Positions 1 to 6,253 of a stretch of 6,566 nucleotides of DNA are shown piece after piece. Source of the DNA: JADJEI01 sp035328465 (GTDB lineage: Bacteria; Bacteroidota; Ignavibacteria; Ignavibacteriales; Ignavibacteriaceae); contig DAOLIQ010000128.1 in assembly GCA_035328465.1 (NCBI GenBank), forward strand, positions 1-6,566. The letters run 5' to 3'. Numbering within the stretch: the first letter of the stretch is position 1; each line of letters opens with the position of its first letter. A model generated the notes under the pieces. That model had not been told where the DNA came from. It did not search any database and saw nothing but the letters and a program-made list of their open reading frames with translations. Both the position numbers and the translations under genes were made by a program.

Positions 1-2
1 TG

Positions 3-1061
3 CTTACCGGTGACACAATAAAAAGTGATACGGTAAAAGCAAAAACATTAGAACCGACAAGCCACAATTTTACGTGGGAGACCTGGGAGTTTGGCACACA
101 CAGCAGCAGTGCACTTTATGATGTAGCCATAATAGACGAGAACAACATTTGGGCAGTAGGTGAGATTTATATGAATGACTCGCTTGGTAATCCGGATTCG
201 AAACTTTACAATCTTATAAAATGGAACGGAACTGAATGGAAACCAGAAAGAATTTATTTCACAAATAGCCAAGGACAATCATTTCTCGCACCAATGAAAT
301 CAATTTTTGCGTTTAGTGTGAATGACATTTGGATTGGTTTAGACCAATTGATTCATTGGGATGGAAGCGATTACGTTGAATATGAACTTTCGGATGAAGT
401 TTTTCAAAGTTGGGTTAACAAAATCTGGGGAACAAGCAGCGAGGATTTATATGTAGTTGGCAACGCAGGCAACATAGCGCATTACGAAAACGGAGTATGG
501 ACAAAAATTGAAAGCGAAACTACTTTAGACTTAACAGATATTTATGGAGACAGCGAAGGTAACCTTTATGCTGCAGGGGTAGATATAGCGTTAGCTAAAG
601 GGGTAGTAGTAAAAGGAAATCAGAGCGGTATCTGGGAAGTAATGATTGAAGGAGATATAATAGACGAGAGTGAACTGTTCGATAAACTCTTTGGCTCATT
701 TGGTGCTTTATGGATTGATGAGAATAATACAATTTATACCGGGGGTAATCTACTTTATCAGTACAAAGATGGCGAGTGGGATTATGTAAGAAGTTTACCT
801 GAAAATTTTATTAACGGTAATCCTGGAACTTACTATCGCGGATATATTTACGAAATAGATGGAAATGCTGCGAATGACTGGATAATAGCTGGAGACAGAA
901 ACACTCTTAAACATTTTAGCGGAGTTGATTGGGCACAATTAGGCGAGCCATACGATCCGGGAAGCGGTATGTTCTGGAGAGGACTTGATATGAATGACAA
1001 TACAATTGTTGTCGTAGGTGATAAGGGAATTAAAGCAAGAATTATGGTATTAAAGAGATAG
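3..1061 (+). CDS. Beta-propeller surface/exported protein, 5' end outside window
   Basis: The frame is open from the first complete codon at position 3 to the TAG at 1059-1061 (352 residues visible), so the true start lies upstream. The ATG at 171 is internal, because the preceding residues are typical of the family. The first ~17 residues (LTGDTIKSDTVKAKTLEPT) look like the last strand of a fibronectin-III-like domain. The rest is a repeated unit of about 45-60 residues with the pattern N/E-D-I/L-W/Y-x-x-G...I-x-H-W/Y-x-G-x-W, for example NDIWIGLDQLIHWDG, EDLYVVGNAGNIAHYENGVW, NTIYTGGNLLYQYKDGEW and NDWIIAGDRNTLKHFSG. This pattern indicates roughly six beta-propeller blades. I recall similar proteins as abundant in Ignavibacteria, often mislabelled as glucosyl transferases. 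No catalytic motif is visible. The ending (KARIMVLKR) lacks a T9SS sorting domain, so any export signal must be at the unseen N-terminus. Function is unknown; a surface binding role is inferred. Confidence 0.85.
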   Translation, partial: LTGDTIKSDTVKAKTLEPTSHNFTWETWEFGTHSSSALYDVAIIDENNIWAVGEIYMNDSLGNPDSKLYNLIKWNGTEWKPERIYFTNSQGQSFLAPMKSIFAFSVNDIWIGLDQLIHWDGSDYVEYELSDEVFQSWVNKIWGTSSEDLYVVGNAGNIAHYENGVWTKIESETTLDLTDIYGDSEGNLYAAGVDIALAKGVVVKGNQSGIWEVMIEGDIIDESELFDKLFGSFGALWIDENNTIYTGGNLLYQYKDGEWDYVRSLPENFINGNPGTYYRGYIYEIDGNAANDWIIAGDRNTLKHFSGVDWAQLGEPYDPGSGMFWRGLDMNDNTIVVVGDKGIKARIMVLKR

Positions 1062-1063
1062 CA

Positions 1064-1252
1064 TTTGAACAAACAAAAAATTATTTCAGGTACGAAGTAA
1101 ACTTCAACACTGCATTCATCAGCCGACGGATCGCGAGTGATGTTTATATCAGCACAATCAATTCAAATGACTTTACTGCTTCGAATAAGTTGATGTTGTT
1201 AAAGCAAAGTCAGACGTCAAATGTGAAACGTCAAACGAAAAATTTTTACTAA
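1064..1252 (+). pseudogene. Remnant of a T9SS C-terminal sorting domain
   Basis: In the frame starting at 1064, different from that of the upstream gene, there is an open stretch without a plausible start, ending at TAA 1250-1252. Its translation from 1091 (YEVNFNTAFISRR, then ASDVYISTINSNDFTASNK, then LMLLK) resembles the second half of a T9SS sorting domain, whose usual form is YEVxFNASxLSSGVYxYxxxxxxFxxSKKMxLLK. The SGVY turn is degraded (SDVY), the usual KKM reads NKL, and the first half with the YPNPFNP motif is absent. After the LLK it runs into a heptamer repeat. I read this as the leftover 3' end of a deleted or decayed secreted-protein gene, not as an expressed protein. The likeness is by eye against remembered family consensus. 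Confidence 0.55.
1213..1240 (+). repeat. Degenerate heptamer tandem repeat (unit about AACGTCA)
   Basis: Four consecutive 7-base units can be read: GACGTCA, AATGTGA, AACGTCA and AACGAAA. ACGTCAAA occurs exactly twice, 14 bases apart (1214-1221 and 1228-1235). The array lies just past the LLK end of the sorting-domain remnant. It resembles the short tandem heptamer repeats scattered through several bacterial genomes. The copy number is low and the units imperfect. Confidence 0.5.
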
Positions 1253-1259
1253 AATTTAG

Positions 1260-1280
1260 AGGCAGTCTTAAAGGCTGCCT
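1260..1280. terminator. Probable bidirectional terminator hairpin
   Basis: An 8-base-pair stem (AGGCAGTC pairing with GGCTGCCT, one G-T wobble) encloses the 5-base loop TTAAA. On the plus strand TTCTTAATT follows; on the minus strand CTAAATTTTAG follows. Both tails are only moderately T-rich. The hairpin sits between the plus-strand propeller gene (ends 1061) and the minus-strand pckA (ends 1319), the expected place for a terminator shared by convergent genes. The stem is GC-rich against an AT-rich background, which supports function. Confidence 0.65.
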
Positions 1281-1318
1281 TCTTAATTAAAAATTTACTA
1301 TCAATATGAGGAATGATT

Positions 1319-2965
1319 TTACAATCGCTTCGGTCCGGCGTCAATTACTTCCTGGCTGCAGCCTTTTGCAAATAGCTTGAAGTTATCTATGAAGCGTGCA
1401 GCAAGTGCATCGTACTTTTTCCAGTATTCATTCTTATTTCCCCATGAGCTTGAAGGATCAAGTACATCCTCCGGAACTTCCGGACAGGAAAGAGGAACTT
1501 CAAAACCAAATAATTTATCTTTTCTGTATTTGGCTTTATCAAGTTTACCTTCGAGTGCAGCGTTCAGCAAATTTCTTGTGTGACGAATACTTATTCTTTT
1601 GCCGACACCGAACCTTCCACCCACCCAGCCTGTGTTAACAAGCCAGACATTTGCATTATGTTTCAGCATTCTTTGCTTTAACATTTCTGCATATTCAAAT
1701 GGATGACGCACCATAAAAGGCGCACCGAAACAAGCACTGAATGTTATCTGCGGTTCGATACCCAAACCAATTTCAGTACCGGCAATTTTTGAAGTGTAAC
1801 CGCTTATAAAATGATACTGCGCCTGCGCTGGATTTAGTCTTGCAATCGGAGGCAGCACTCCCGAAGCATCACACGTTAAGAAAATTATATTTTTCGGATG
1901 AGTTCGAACGTATCCTTCAGGCACAACGTTAGGAATAAATTCAAGCGGATATGATGCACGCGTGTTCTCTGTAATTTTGTCATCATCAAGATCAATATGA
2001 CGGCTTACAGGATCGAACACAACATTTTCGAGAATCGTTCCGAAGCGTTTTGTGGTAGCGTAAATTTCAGGCTCGCTTTCAGCAGATAGTCTGATCACCT
2101 TCGCGTAACACCCGCCTTCAAAATTAAAAACGCTGTCCGAACTCCAGCCGTGTTCATCATCGCCAATTAGTTTTCTTTTAGGATCAGCAGAAAGGGTAGT
2201 CTTTCCAGTTCCGCTTAATCCAAAGAACAAAGCAACATCTCCATCCTTTCCAACATTAGCAGAACAGTGCATCGGCAGCACATCTTTAAAAGTTAAAAGG
2301 AAATTAAGTAGTGTGAAAATTGATTTTTTTATTTCACCGCCGTAAAGTGTGTTTGCGATTACGGCAGTTCGTTCAGCAAAATTTAAAATTATTCCGGTAT
2401 CGCTTCGTGTTCCGTCAAGTGATGGATCAACTTTAAATCCAGTTAAAGCTATTACCGTAAAATCAGGAATAAATTTTTTTAATTCATCCCTGTTATCAGT
2501 AGTGATAAACATATTTCTTGCAAACAAACTGTGCCATGCTTTATCTGTAATTATTCTGATCGGCATTTTATAATTTGGATCAGCGCCAGCATAACAGTCT
2601 TGAACAAATAATTCTTCGCCTTGACAAAATGCCTGCACACGTCCCATTAGCGAGCTGAATTTTTCGGAAGTAAATGGGCGATTATAAACACCCCACCATA
2701 TTTTATTTTCAGTGGTTTCTTCCCGAACAATAAATTTATCTGCAGCAGCTCTTGCTGTGTGTTTGCCGGTATGAACAACGATAGGACCTTCTTTAGTTAT
2801 CTTTCCTTCATTACGGAAAATTATTTCTTCGTACAAAGCTTCGTCGGATAGATTCCAGAAAACTCTATCGAGCTGAACTAAGCCGTGGTTGAATAACTTA
2901 AAATCAGAAGCTAATTCCTTTGCTTCTTTGGTGGCGGGGGTATTAAATTCTAAATATTTACTCAT
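1319..2965 (-). CDS. pckA: Phosphoenolpyruvate carboxykinase (ATP)
   Basis: This cytosolic gluconeogenic enzyme converts oxaloacetate and ATP to phosphoenolpyruvate, CO2 and ADP. The protein has 548 residues from the ATG at 2965, close to the 530-540 usual for the ATP-dependent family. Numbered from that Met, visible motifs are: a substrate-loop Arg at about 72 in HTARAAADKF; NTLYGGEIKKS (about 205-215) and MHCSANVG (232-239), with Lys and His metal/substrate ligands; the P-loop GLSGTGKTTLS (249-259); the metal-binding LIGDDEHGW (266-274); ENTRASYP with Arg336; and GKRISIRHTR near 455-464. All core catalytic residues are present. An in-frame TTG at 2971 would add two residues. I prefer ATG because a GAGGG ribosome site lies 7 to 8 bases upstream and the ATG overlaps the upstream stop as ATGA. 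It is the second gene of an operon with the aminotransferase. The loop TARAAADKF replaces the more usual TGRSPKDKF. Confidence 0.97.
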   Translation of the reverse strand: MSKYLEFNTPATKEAKELASDFKLFNHGLVQLDRVFWNLSDEALYEEIIFRNEGKITKEGPIVVHTGKHTARAAADKFIVREETTENKIWWGVYNRPFTSEKFSSLMGRVQAFCQGEELFVQDCYAGADPNYKMPIRIITDKAWHSLFARNMFITTDNRDELKKFIPDFTVIALTGFKVDPSLDGTRSDTGIILNFAERTAVIANTLYGGEIKKSIFTLLNFLLTFKDVLPMHCSANVGKDGDVALFFGLSGTGKTTLSADPKRKLIGDDEHGWSSDSVFNFEGGCYAKVIRLSAESEPEIYATTKRFGTILENVVFDPVSRHIDLDDDKITENTRASYPLEFIPNVVPEGYVRTHPKNIIFLTCDASGVLPPIARLNPAQAQYHFISGYTSKIAGTEIGLGIEPQITFSACFGAPFMVRHPFEYAEMLKQRMLKHNANVWLVNTGWVGGRFGVGKRISIRHTRNLLNAALEGKLDKAKYRKDKLFGFEVPLSCPEVPEDVLDPSSSWGNKNEYWKKYDALAARFIDNFKLFAKGCSQEVIDAGPKRL

Positions 2966-2977
2966 GACCAATCCCTC
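2962..2977 (-). promoter_or_regulatory. Ribosome binding site and ATGA stop/start overlap of pckA
   Basis: On the minus strand GAGGG (2977-2973) lies 7 bases before ATG (2965-2963), and the upstream TGA stop is at 2964-2962. Stop and start thus share bases as ATGA. This arrangement favours translational coupling, with ribosomes finishing the aminotransferase starting on pckA. It also decides the pckA start against the TTG at 2971. Confidence 0.8.
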
Positions 2978-4179
2978 ACTAATTTGCGGTCGCCAATGTA
3001 AAGTTCATTTGGGGAGTTAGGATCGAGCGCCCATTTCATTCGTTCAATTCCTTCCTGAATGTCCTTAATCGTTCCGCAATAACTAATTCTTAAATGACCA
3101 TCAAGCCCAAATTCTTTTCCCGGAACAGTTAGCACCTGAACTTTGTCGATCAAAAATGCAGATAGTTTATTCGAATCTTTTTCATAAGCACTGAAATCTG
3201 CAAAACAATAAAATGTGCCGTCGGGTTTTGTTACTTTTACTCCTTCAAAAGAATTCAGCAGATCAACTAAAACATTGCGATTATTTTCAAGCGTTGTTCT
3301 AAGTGATTCCACGCCCGATTGAATTCCGTTTATTGCAGCAGCCGAAGCAACTTGAAGTAAAATGGAAGGACCGGAGGTTTGATGCCCTTGAATATTGCTC
3401 ATTGCTTCAATCACTTTTTTATTTCCCACAGCCCAGCCAATTCTGAAACCAGTCATTGCATATTGCTTGCTCACACCGTTGATTACAATAAGTTTAGAAT
3501 TTTCATCCAAACGTTTTGCATATTTGTAACAGTTGATCGGCTTTCTTCCATCAAAAATTAAGCGGTGATAAATGTCATCCATGATTAGCCACAGATCTTT
3601 CTTCTCGCAGTATTCAACTATATCATTAATAAATTCTTCGGAGTACATCGCACCGGTAGGGTTATTCGGACTGTTTATAATTACCGCTCTCGTGTATGAT
3701 CCAACCCGCTGTTCAATATCCTGCAGCCTTGGATAAAAAGTTCCATCTTCGGGTAAAACGGGAACACCGATCGCTCCAATTAATCTTGCCATATCCGGGT
3801 AGCTGACCCAATAGGGGGCGGGAAAAATCACTTCTTCCTGCGGATTAAGAATTGCCTGAAGTGCTACCATTATTGCCTGTTTCGCTCCGCCCGATGCAAT
3901 GATGTTTTCCGGTGCAACTTTTCGATCGTAAAACTCTTCAGTATATCTGATGATTGCTTTTTTTAAAGTCGGTGTTCCGTCTGCAGGTGCATAACGAATT
4001 TCTCCGGTATTGAGATGTGCAGCCGCCGCTAATAGTGCATCCATTGGCGCACGACTTTTAGGCTCGCCACCGCCAAGATGAATTACAGGATCACCTTTCT
4101 CTTTTAGAATGGCGAACTTTTCATTCAACTTTAATGTCGGTGATGGCTTTATAGATTTTGCGATTAAACTTAGACTCAT
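2962..4179 (-). CDS. Class I PLP aminotransferase, probably aspartate aminotransferase (subgroup 1b-like)
   Basis: This is a 405-residue fold-type-I, PLP-dependent aminotransferase of the cytosol. Landmarks in order: GGGEP (37-40 region); IRYAPADGTPTLKKAI (61-76), the usual Y-x-x-x-x-G-x-x-x-L-R/K segment; SGGAKQAI (97-103); APYWVSYP (121-128); NSPNNPTG (169-176) with the cofactor-contacting Asn; DDIYHRLIFD (201-210), with Asp that pairs with the pyridine nitrogen and Tyr204; VSKQYAMTGFRIGW (236-249), with the Schiff-base Lys238 and the phosphate-binding Arg246; and LRISYCGT (363-370) with the alpha-carboxylate Arg364. Lys100 matches the Lys of Thermus-type AspAT that binds the side-chain carboxylate, which favours aspartate/glutamate as substrates. 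GGGEPKSRAP departs from the common GEPDFDTP, and about 20 extra residues follow the usual end. The start ATG follows GGAAA by 4 to 5 bases. Pairing with pckA supports oxaloacetate supply. Exact specificity (aspartate, prephenate or other) cannot be settled by reading. Confidence 0.9.
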   Translation of the reverse strand: MSLSLIAKSIKPSPTLKLNEKFAILKEKGDPVIHLGGGEPKSRAPMDALLAAAAHLNTGEIRYAPADGTPTLKKAIIRYTEEFYDRKVAPENIIASGGAKQAIMVALQAILNPQEEVIFPAPYWVSYPDMARLIGAIGVPVLPEDGTFYPRLQDIEQRVGSYTRAVIINSPNNPTGAMYSEEFINDIVEYCEKKDLWLIMDDIYHRLIFDGRKPINCYKYAKRLDENSKLIVINGVSKQYAMTGFRIGWAVGNKKVIEAMSNIQGHQTSGPSILLQVASAAAINGIQSGVESLRTTLENNRNVLVDLLNSFEGVKVTKPDGTFYCFADFSAYEKDSNKLSAFLIDKVQVLTVPGKEFGLDGHLRISYCGTIKDIQEGIERMKWALDPNSPNELYIGDRKLVRDWS

Positions 4180-4463
4180 CTGATTTCCATCTGTAATATG
4201 ATTTTAAAAATTAAAAAATTTTAATGGTGTAAATTATTTGCCCTGTCCTTCACAAACAAGTGAATTTCAAAATTACTTTTATCAGTCAGAATATTTTACC
4301 TAAGAAAGGTTCGATCAACTTCTTAACTTACAAGTAATAATTTCACATTCAGTTAAAATGTTAGTTAACCGAGTAAATTTTCAAATCGAATTTGGTCGTT
4401 TTTCCAATAATAATTGCGGCAGAAAATTTGTGATTTAAATGAAAAAATTTTGAGGAGTTCTTT
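4180..4463. promoter_or_regulatory. Divergent AT-rich intergenic region with possible operon promoter
   Basis: This 284-base region should hold promoters for both the leftward aminotransferase-pckA operon and the rightward secreted-protein gene. For the leftward side, minus-strand TTGTTT (4259-4254) and TAATTT (4236-4231) are 17 bases apart, a plausible but weak sigma70-like pair about 50 bases from the start codon. ATTAAAA-AA-TTTTAAT at 4210-4225 is a perfect 7-base inverted repeat in the predicted leader, though its pure A/T content makes chance likely. For the rightward side I see no convincing promoter; TAAAAT at 4354-4359 has no partner. The strong ribosome site TGAGGAG (4451-4457) lies 6 bases before the ATG at 4464. 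Confidence 0.35.
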
Positions 4464-6083
4464 ATGAAAAAATCACTGCTATTATTACCGAAAAATTTTA
4501 CCGATTACAAACCTCTATTTTTCGGGCTTATTCTTGCTTTAATTGGCACCCGACCGATAATTTCGCAGCAGATGGATCAATGTTCAGTAGATTATTTTGA
4601 AGAAGTAATTCTCGACACTGATTTTGAAGTCAACGGAGCAGGAGATAATATTGATACAATCGAATTTTGGAAAGCACCGGACAGCACAGAATCACTAATG
4701 TTCGTTTCTGCAAAAGGTAATCAGATGGTTGAAGTTTGGAAGTTTCCATTTGTCGGTAATGAACAACCCCCTTTAACCCATAGTACCTTTTCCGGAAGTC
4801 AGGTAAATGGCTTGGCAGTTGATCAGGAATCCAACCGCCTTTATGTTGCAATTGGCGAGCCTTCAAGTACTGTGAGTGTTTTCAGTCTCCCTGATTTAAA
4901 TTTCTTATTTAATTTTAATAAGGCGGGTGTTAATCTTCATTCCGAACCGAATCTGACTATTTTAAAACTTACAAATGGGGATAAGAGAATTTATGTTTCT
5001 GCCGATGATATTGTTTATGTACACGACGCTTCAAATGGAAATTATTTGTTCGAGTTTATTCCTGAAGTTGGATTGGAAACTATGGCAGCAGATAATTTTT
5101 ATCAGCGAATTTATATTCCCGATGAAAATGGAGGCAGCGGGCTCTATGTTTATAATCCCGATGGTTCGGTTTATACCGAAAATGGAAGCAACCACTTTGG
5201 GCAGGGTGTGTTCGATCAGGATGCAGAGGGTATAATTATTTTTAACTGTCCTGCACAAAACGGAGTTGATAGTGGTTATGGTATGATAGTGGTTTCAGAT
5301 CAGATAATTTCCGGAACAAACCAATATGAAGTTTTTGACAGACAATCGTGGGAATACCTTGGTACTTTAAAATTAACAGGTGTTTCGAATACAGACGGTA
5401 TCGCCACTTTCCAACAGAATCTGCCTGATTATCCAGCCGGCGTATTTGCGGCTTTGAATAACGACTCTAAAGTAGCAGCTATTGGATGGGATGATATTTT
5501 AAGTGCATTGGGTCTTACTCCCGTTGAAATGACGGTTTTCACAGCAACGACCGAGGAAAACAAAGTAAAACTAAAATGGCAAACCGTGACCGAACTAAAC
5601 AACTCCGGTTTTGAAGTCCAGCGGAAAAGTGAAAATGAAAATGAATTTAAAATGCTTGCTTTTGTGAAAGGGAAGGGTAATAGTATGATGTTGAATGAAT
5701 ATTATTTTGAGGATTTGGATCTTACTCCCGGTGTTTATTCTTACAGACTAAAACAAATGGACTTTGATGGAACATTCGAATATTCAAACACAGTTGATGT
5801 TGAAATAACTTTACCAACAGAATTTTCACTTGAGCAGAATTATCCAAATCCATTTAATCCATCTACTAATATTCAATACACAATTAGCAGCAGGCAATTT
5901 GTAACACTCAAAATATTCAATTCGCTTGGTGAAGAAATAGAAACTTTAGTAAATGAATTTCAGGATGCAGGAGTTCATTCTGCATTCTACATTCTAAATT
6001 CTACATTGCCCAGCGGTGTTTACTACTACCAACTAAAAGCAGGAAGTTTTGTTGAAACAAAGAAAATGATCTTGCTTCGTTAA
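4464..6083 (+). CDS. Secreted phytase-like beta-propeller protein with T9SS sorting domain
   Basis: This 539-residue exported protein starts at an ATG with a strong GAGGAG site. A signal peptide covers about 1-34, with an unusually long n-region and a hydrophobic core at 19-28 (FFGLILALIG). Residues ~45-350 resemble beta-propeller phytases: GDNIDTIEFW (60-69), ETMAADNFYQRIYIPDENG (205-223, compare VADDEYGKLYIAEE), GYGMIVVSDQ (271-280), YEVFDRQSWEYLG (288-300, compare YAIYERQ), SNTDGIAT (308-315, compare SDTDGIDV) and YPAGVFAALNN (323-333, compare YPFGLFVAQDGEN). Several calcium/phosphate ligands of true phytases seem replaced (second Asp of DTDGID, the QDGEN segment), so phytase activity is uncertain. 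Residues ~353-448 form a beta-sandwich linker of the kind common in these secreted proteins. Residues 454-539 are the T9SS sorting domain, which would be cleaved or anchored at the outer membrane. Comparisons are from memory. Confidence 0.88.
   Translation: MKKSLLLLPKNFTDYKPLFFGLILALIGTRPIISQQMDQCSVDYFEEVILDTDFEVNGAGDNIDTIEFWKAPDSTESLMFVSAKGNQMVEVWKFPFVGNEQPPLTHSTFSGSQVNGLAVDQESNRLYVAIGEPSSTVSVFSLPDLNFLFNFNKAGVNLHSEPNLTILKLTNGDKRIYVSADDIVYVHDASNGNYLFEFIPEVGLETMAADNFYQRIYIPDENGGSGLYVYNPDGSVYTENGSNHFGQGVFDQDAEGIIIFNCPAQNGVDSGYGMIVVSDQIISGTNQYEVFDRQSWEYLGTLKLTGVSNTDGIATFQQNLPDYPAGVFAALNNDSKVAAIGWDDILSALGLTPVEMTVFTATTEENKVKLKWQTVTELNNSGFEVQRKSENENEFKMLAFVKGKGNSMMLNEYYFEDLDLTPGVYSYRLKQMDFDGTFEYSNTVDVEITLPTEFSLEQNYPNPFNPSTNIQYTISSRQFVTLKIFNSLGEEIETLVNEFQDAGVHSAFYILNSTLPSGVYYYQLKAGSFVETKKMILLR
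5976..6010 (+). repeat. Heptamer repeat (unit CATTCTA) inside the sorting domain
   Basis: Five consecutive 7-base units: CATTCTG, CATTCTA, CATTCTA, AATTCTA and CATTGCC. ATTCTACATT occurs exactly twice, 14 bases apart (5984-5993 and 5998-6007). The array encodes HSAFYILNSTLP, where a sorting domain usually has a segment like xVxFNASxL before SGVY. The reading frame is kept. The unit length equals that of the array at 1213-1240. Confidence 0.5.
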
Positions 6084-6093
6084 ATCATTTCTT

Positions 6094-6130
6094 AAAGATG
6101 ACATCCCGATCAGAGGGGTGTCATCTTTTT
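6094..6130 (+). terminator. Strong rho-independent terminator
   Basis: A 14-base-pair stem, left arm 6094-6107 (AAAGATGACATCCC) and right arm 6115-6128 (GGGGTGTCATCTTT), has a single T-G wobble. It encloses a 7-base loop (GATCAGA) and runs into TTTTT. It begins 10 bases after the TAA of the phytase-like gene and would separate that gene from the next one. The minus strand also shows an A/T-flanked stem, but no minus-strand gene ends here. Confidence 0.93.
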
Positions 6131-6150
6131 ATTTTCACTCATTCGTGTTA

Positions 6151-6179
6151 TTGACTTTGTTCTTTTCTATTTGTAATAT
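6151..6179 (+). promoter_or_regulatory. Sigma70-like promoter TTGACT-17-TAATAT
   Basis: TTGACT (6151-6156) matches the -35 consensus at five of six positions. TAATAT (6174-6179) matches the -10 at four of six. The spacer is exactly 17 bases. It lies just after the terminator and before the gene starting at 6254, giving a predicted leader of about 68 bases. It does not follow the Bacteroidetes TAnnTTTG pattern, consistent with a lineage outside core Bacteroidetes. Experimental support is absent. Confidence 0.55.
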
Positions 6180-6253
6180 GCTTTTAGAAATTTTATCAGA
6201 AGAGGTAAACAACTTATTTAACATTCTTTCAATAATATTATTCGGAGGTAATT

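Noticed and set aside
1034..1252. The propeller gene and the sorting-domain tail as one gene broken by a recent frameshift
   Set aside because: The propeller protein ends naturally and the tail lacks the first half of the sorting domain, so joining the frames would not give a functional domain; an independent remnant fits better.
1377..1638. Two plus-strand open frames of 68 and 80 codons
   Set aside because: They lie antisense inside the highly conserved C-terminal part of pckA, have no ribosome site that I can see, and encode no recognisable protein.
2966..2971. TTG at 2971 as the start of pckA, two codons upstream of the ATG
   Set aside because: The ATG at 2965 has a well-placed GAGGG site and forms the classic ATGA overlap with the upstream stop; TTG adds only two residues and sits too close to that site.
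4341..4440. Promoter for the phytase-like gene (TAAAAT 4354-4359, TTGGTC 4392-4397)
   Set aside because: No combination gives two acceptable hexamers with 16-18 base spacing, so no specific promoter is called.
6180..6253. Riboswitch or structured leader before the gene at 6254
   Set aside because: Apart from the short A/T palindrome there is no GC-containing stem or recognisable aptamer core, and the leader is too short for the common classes.
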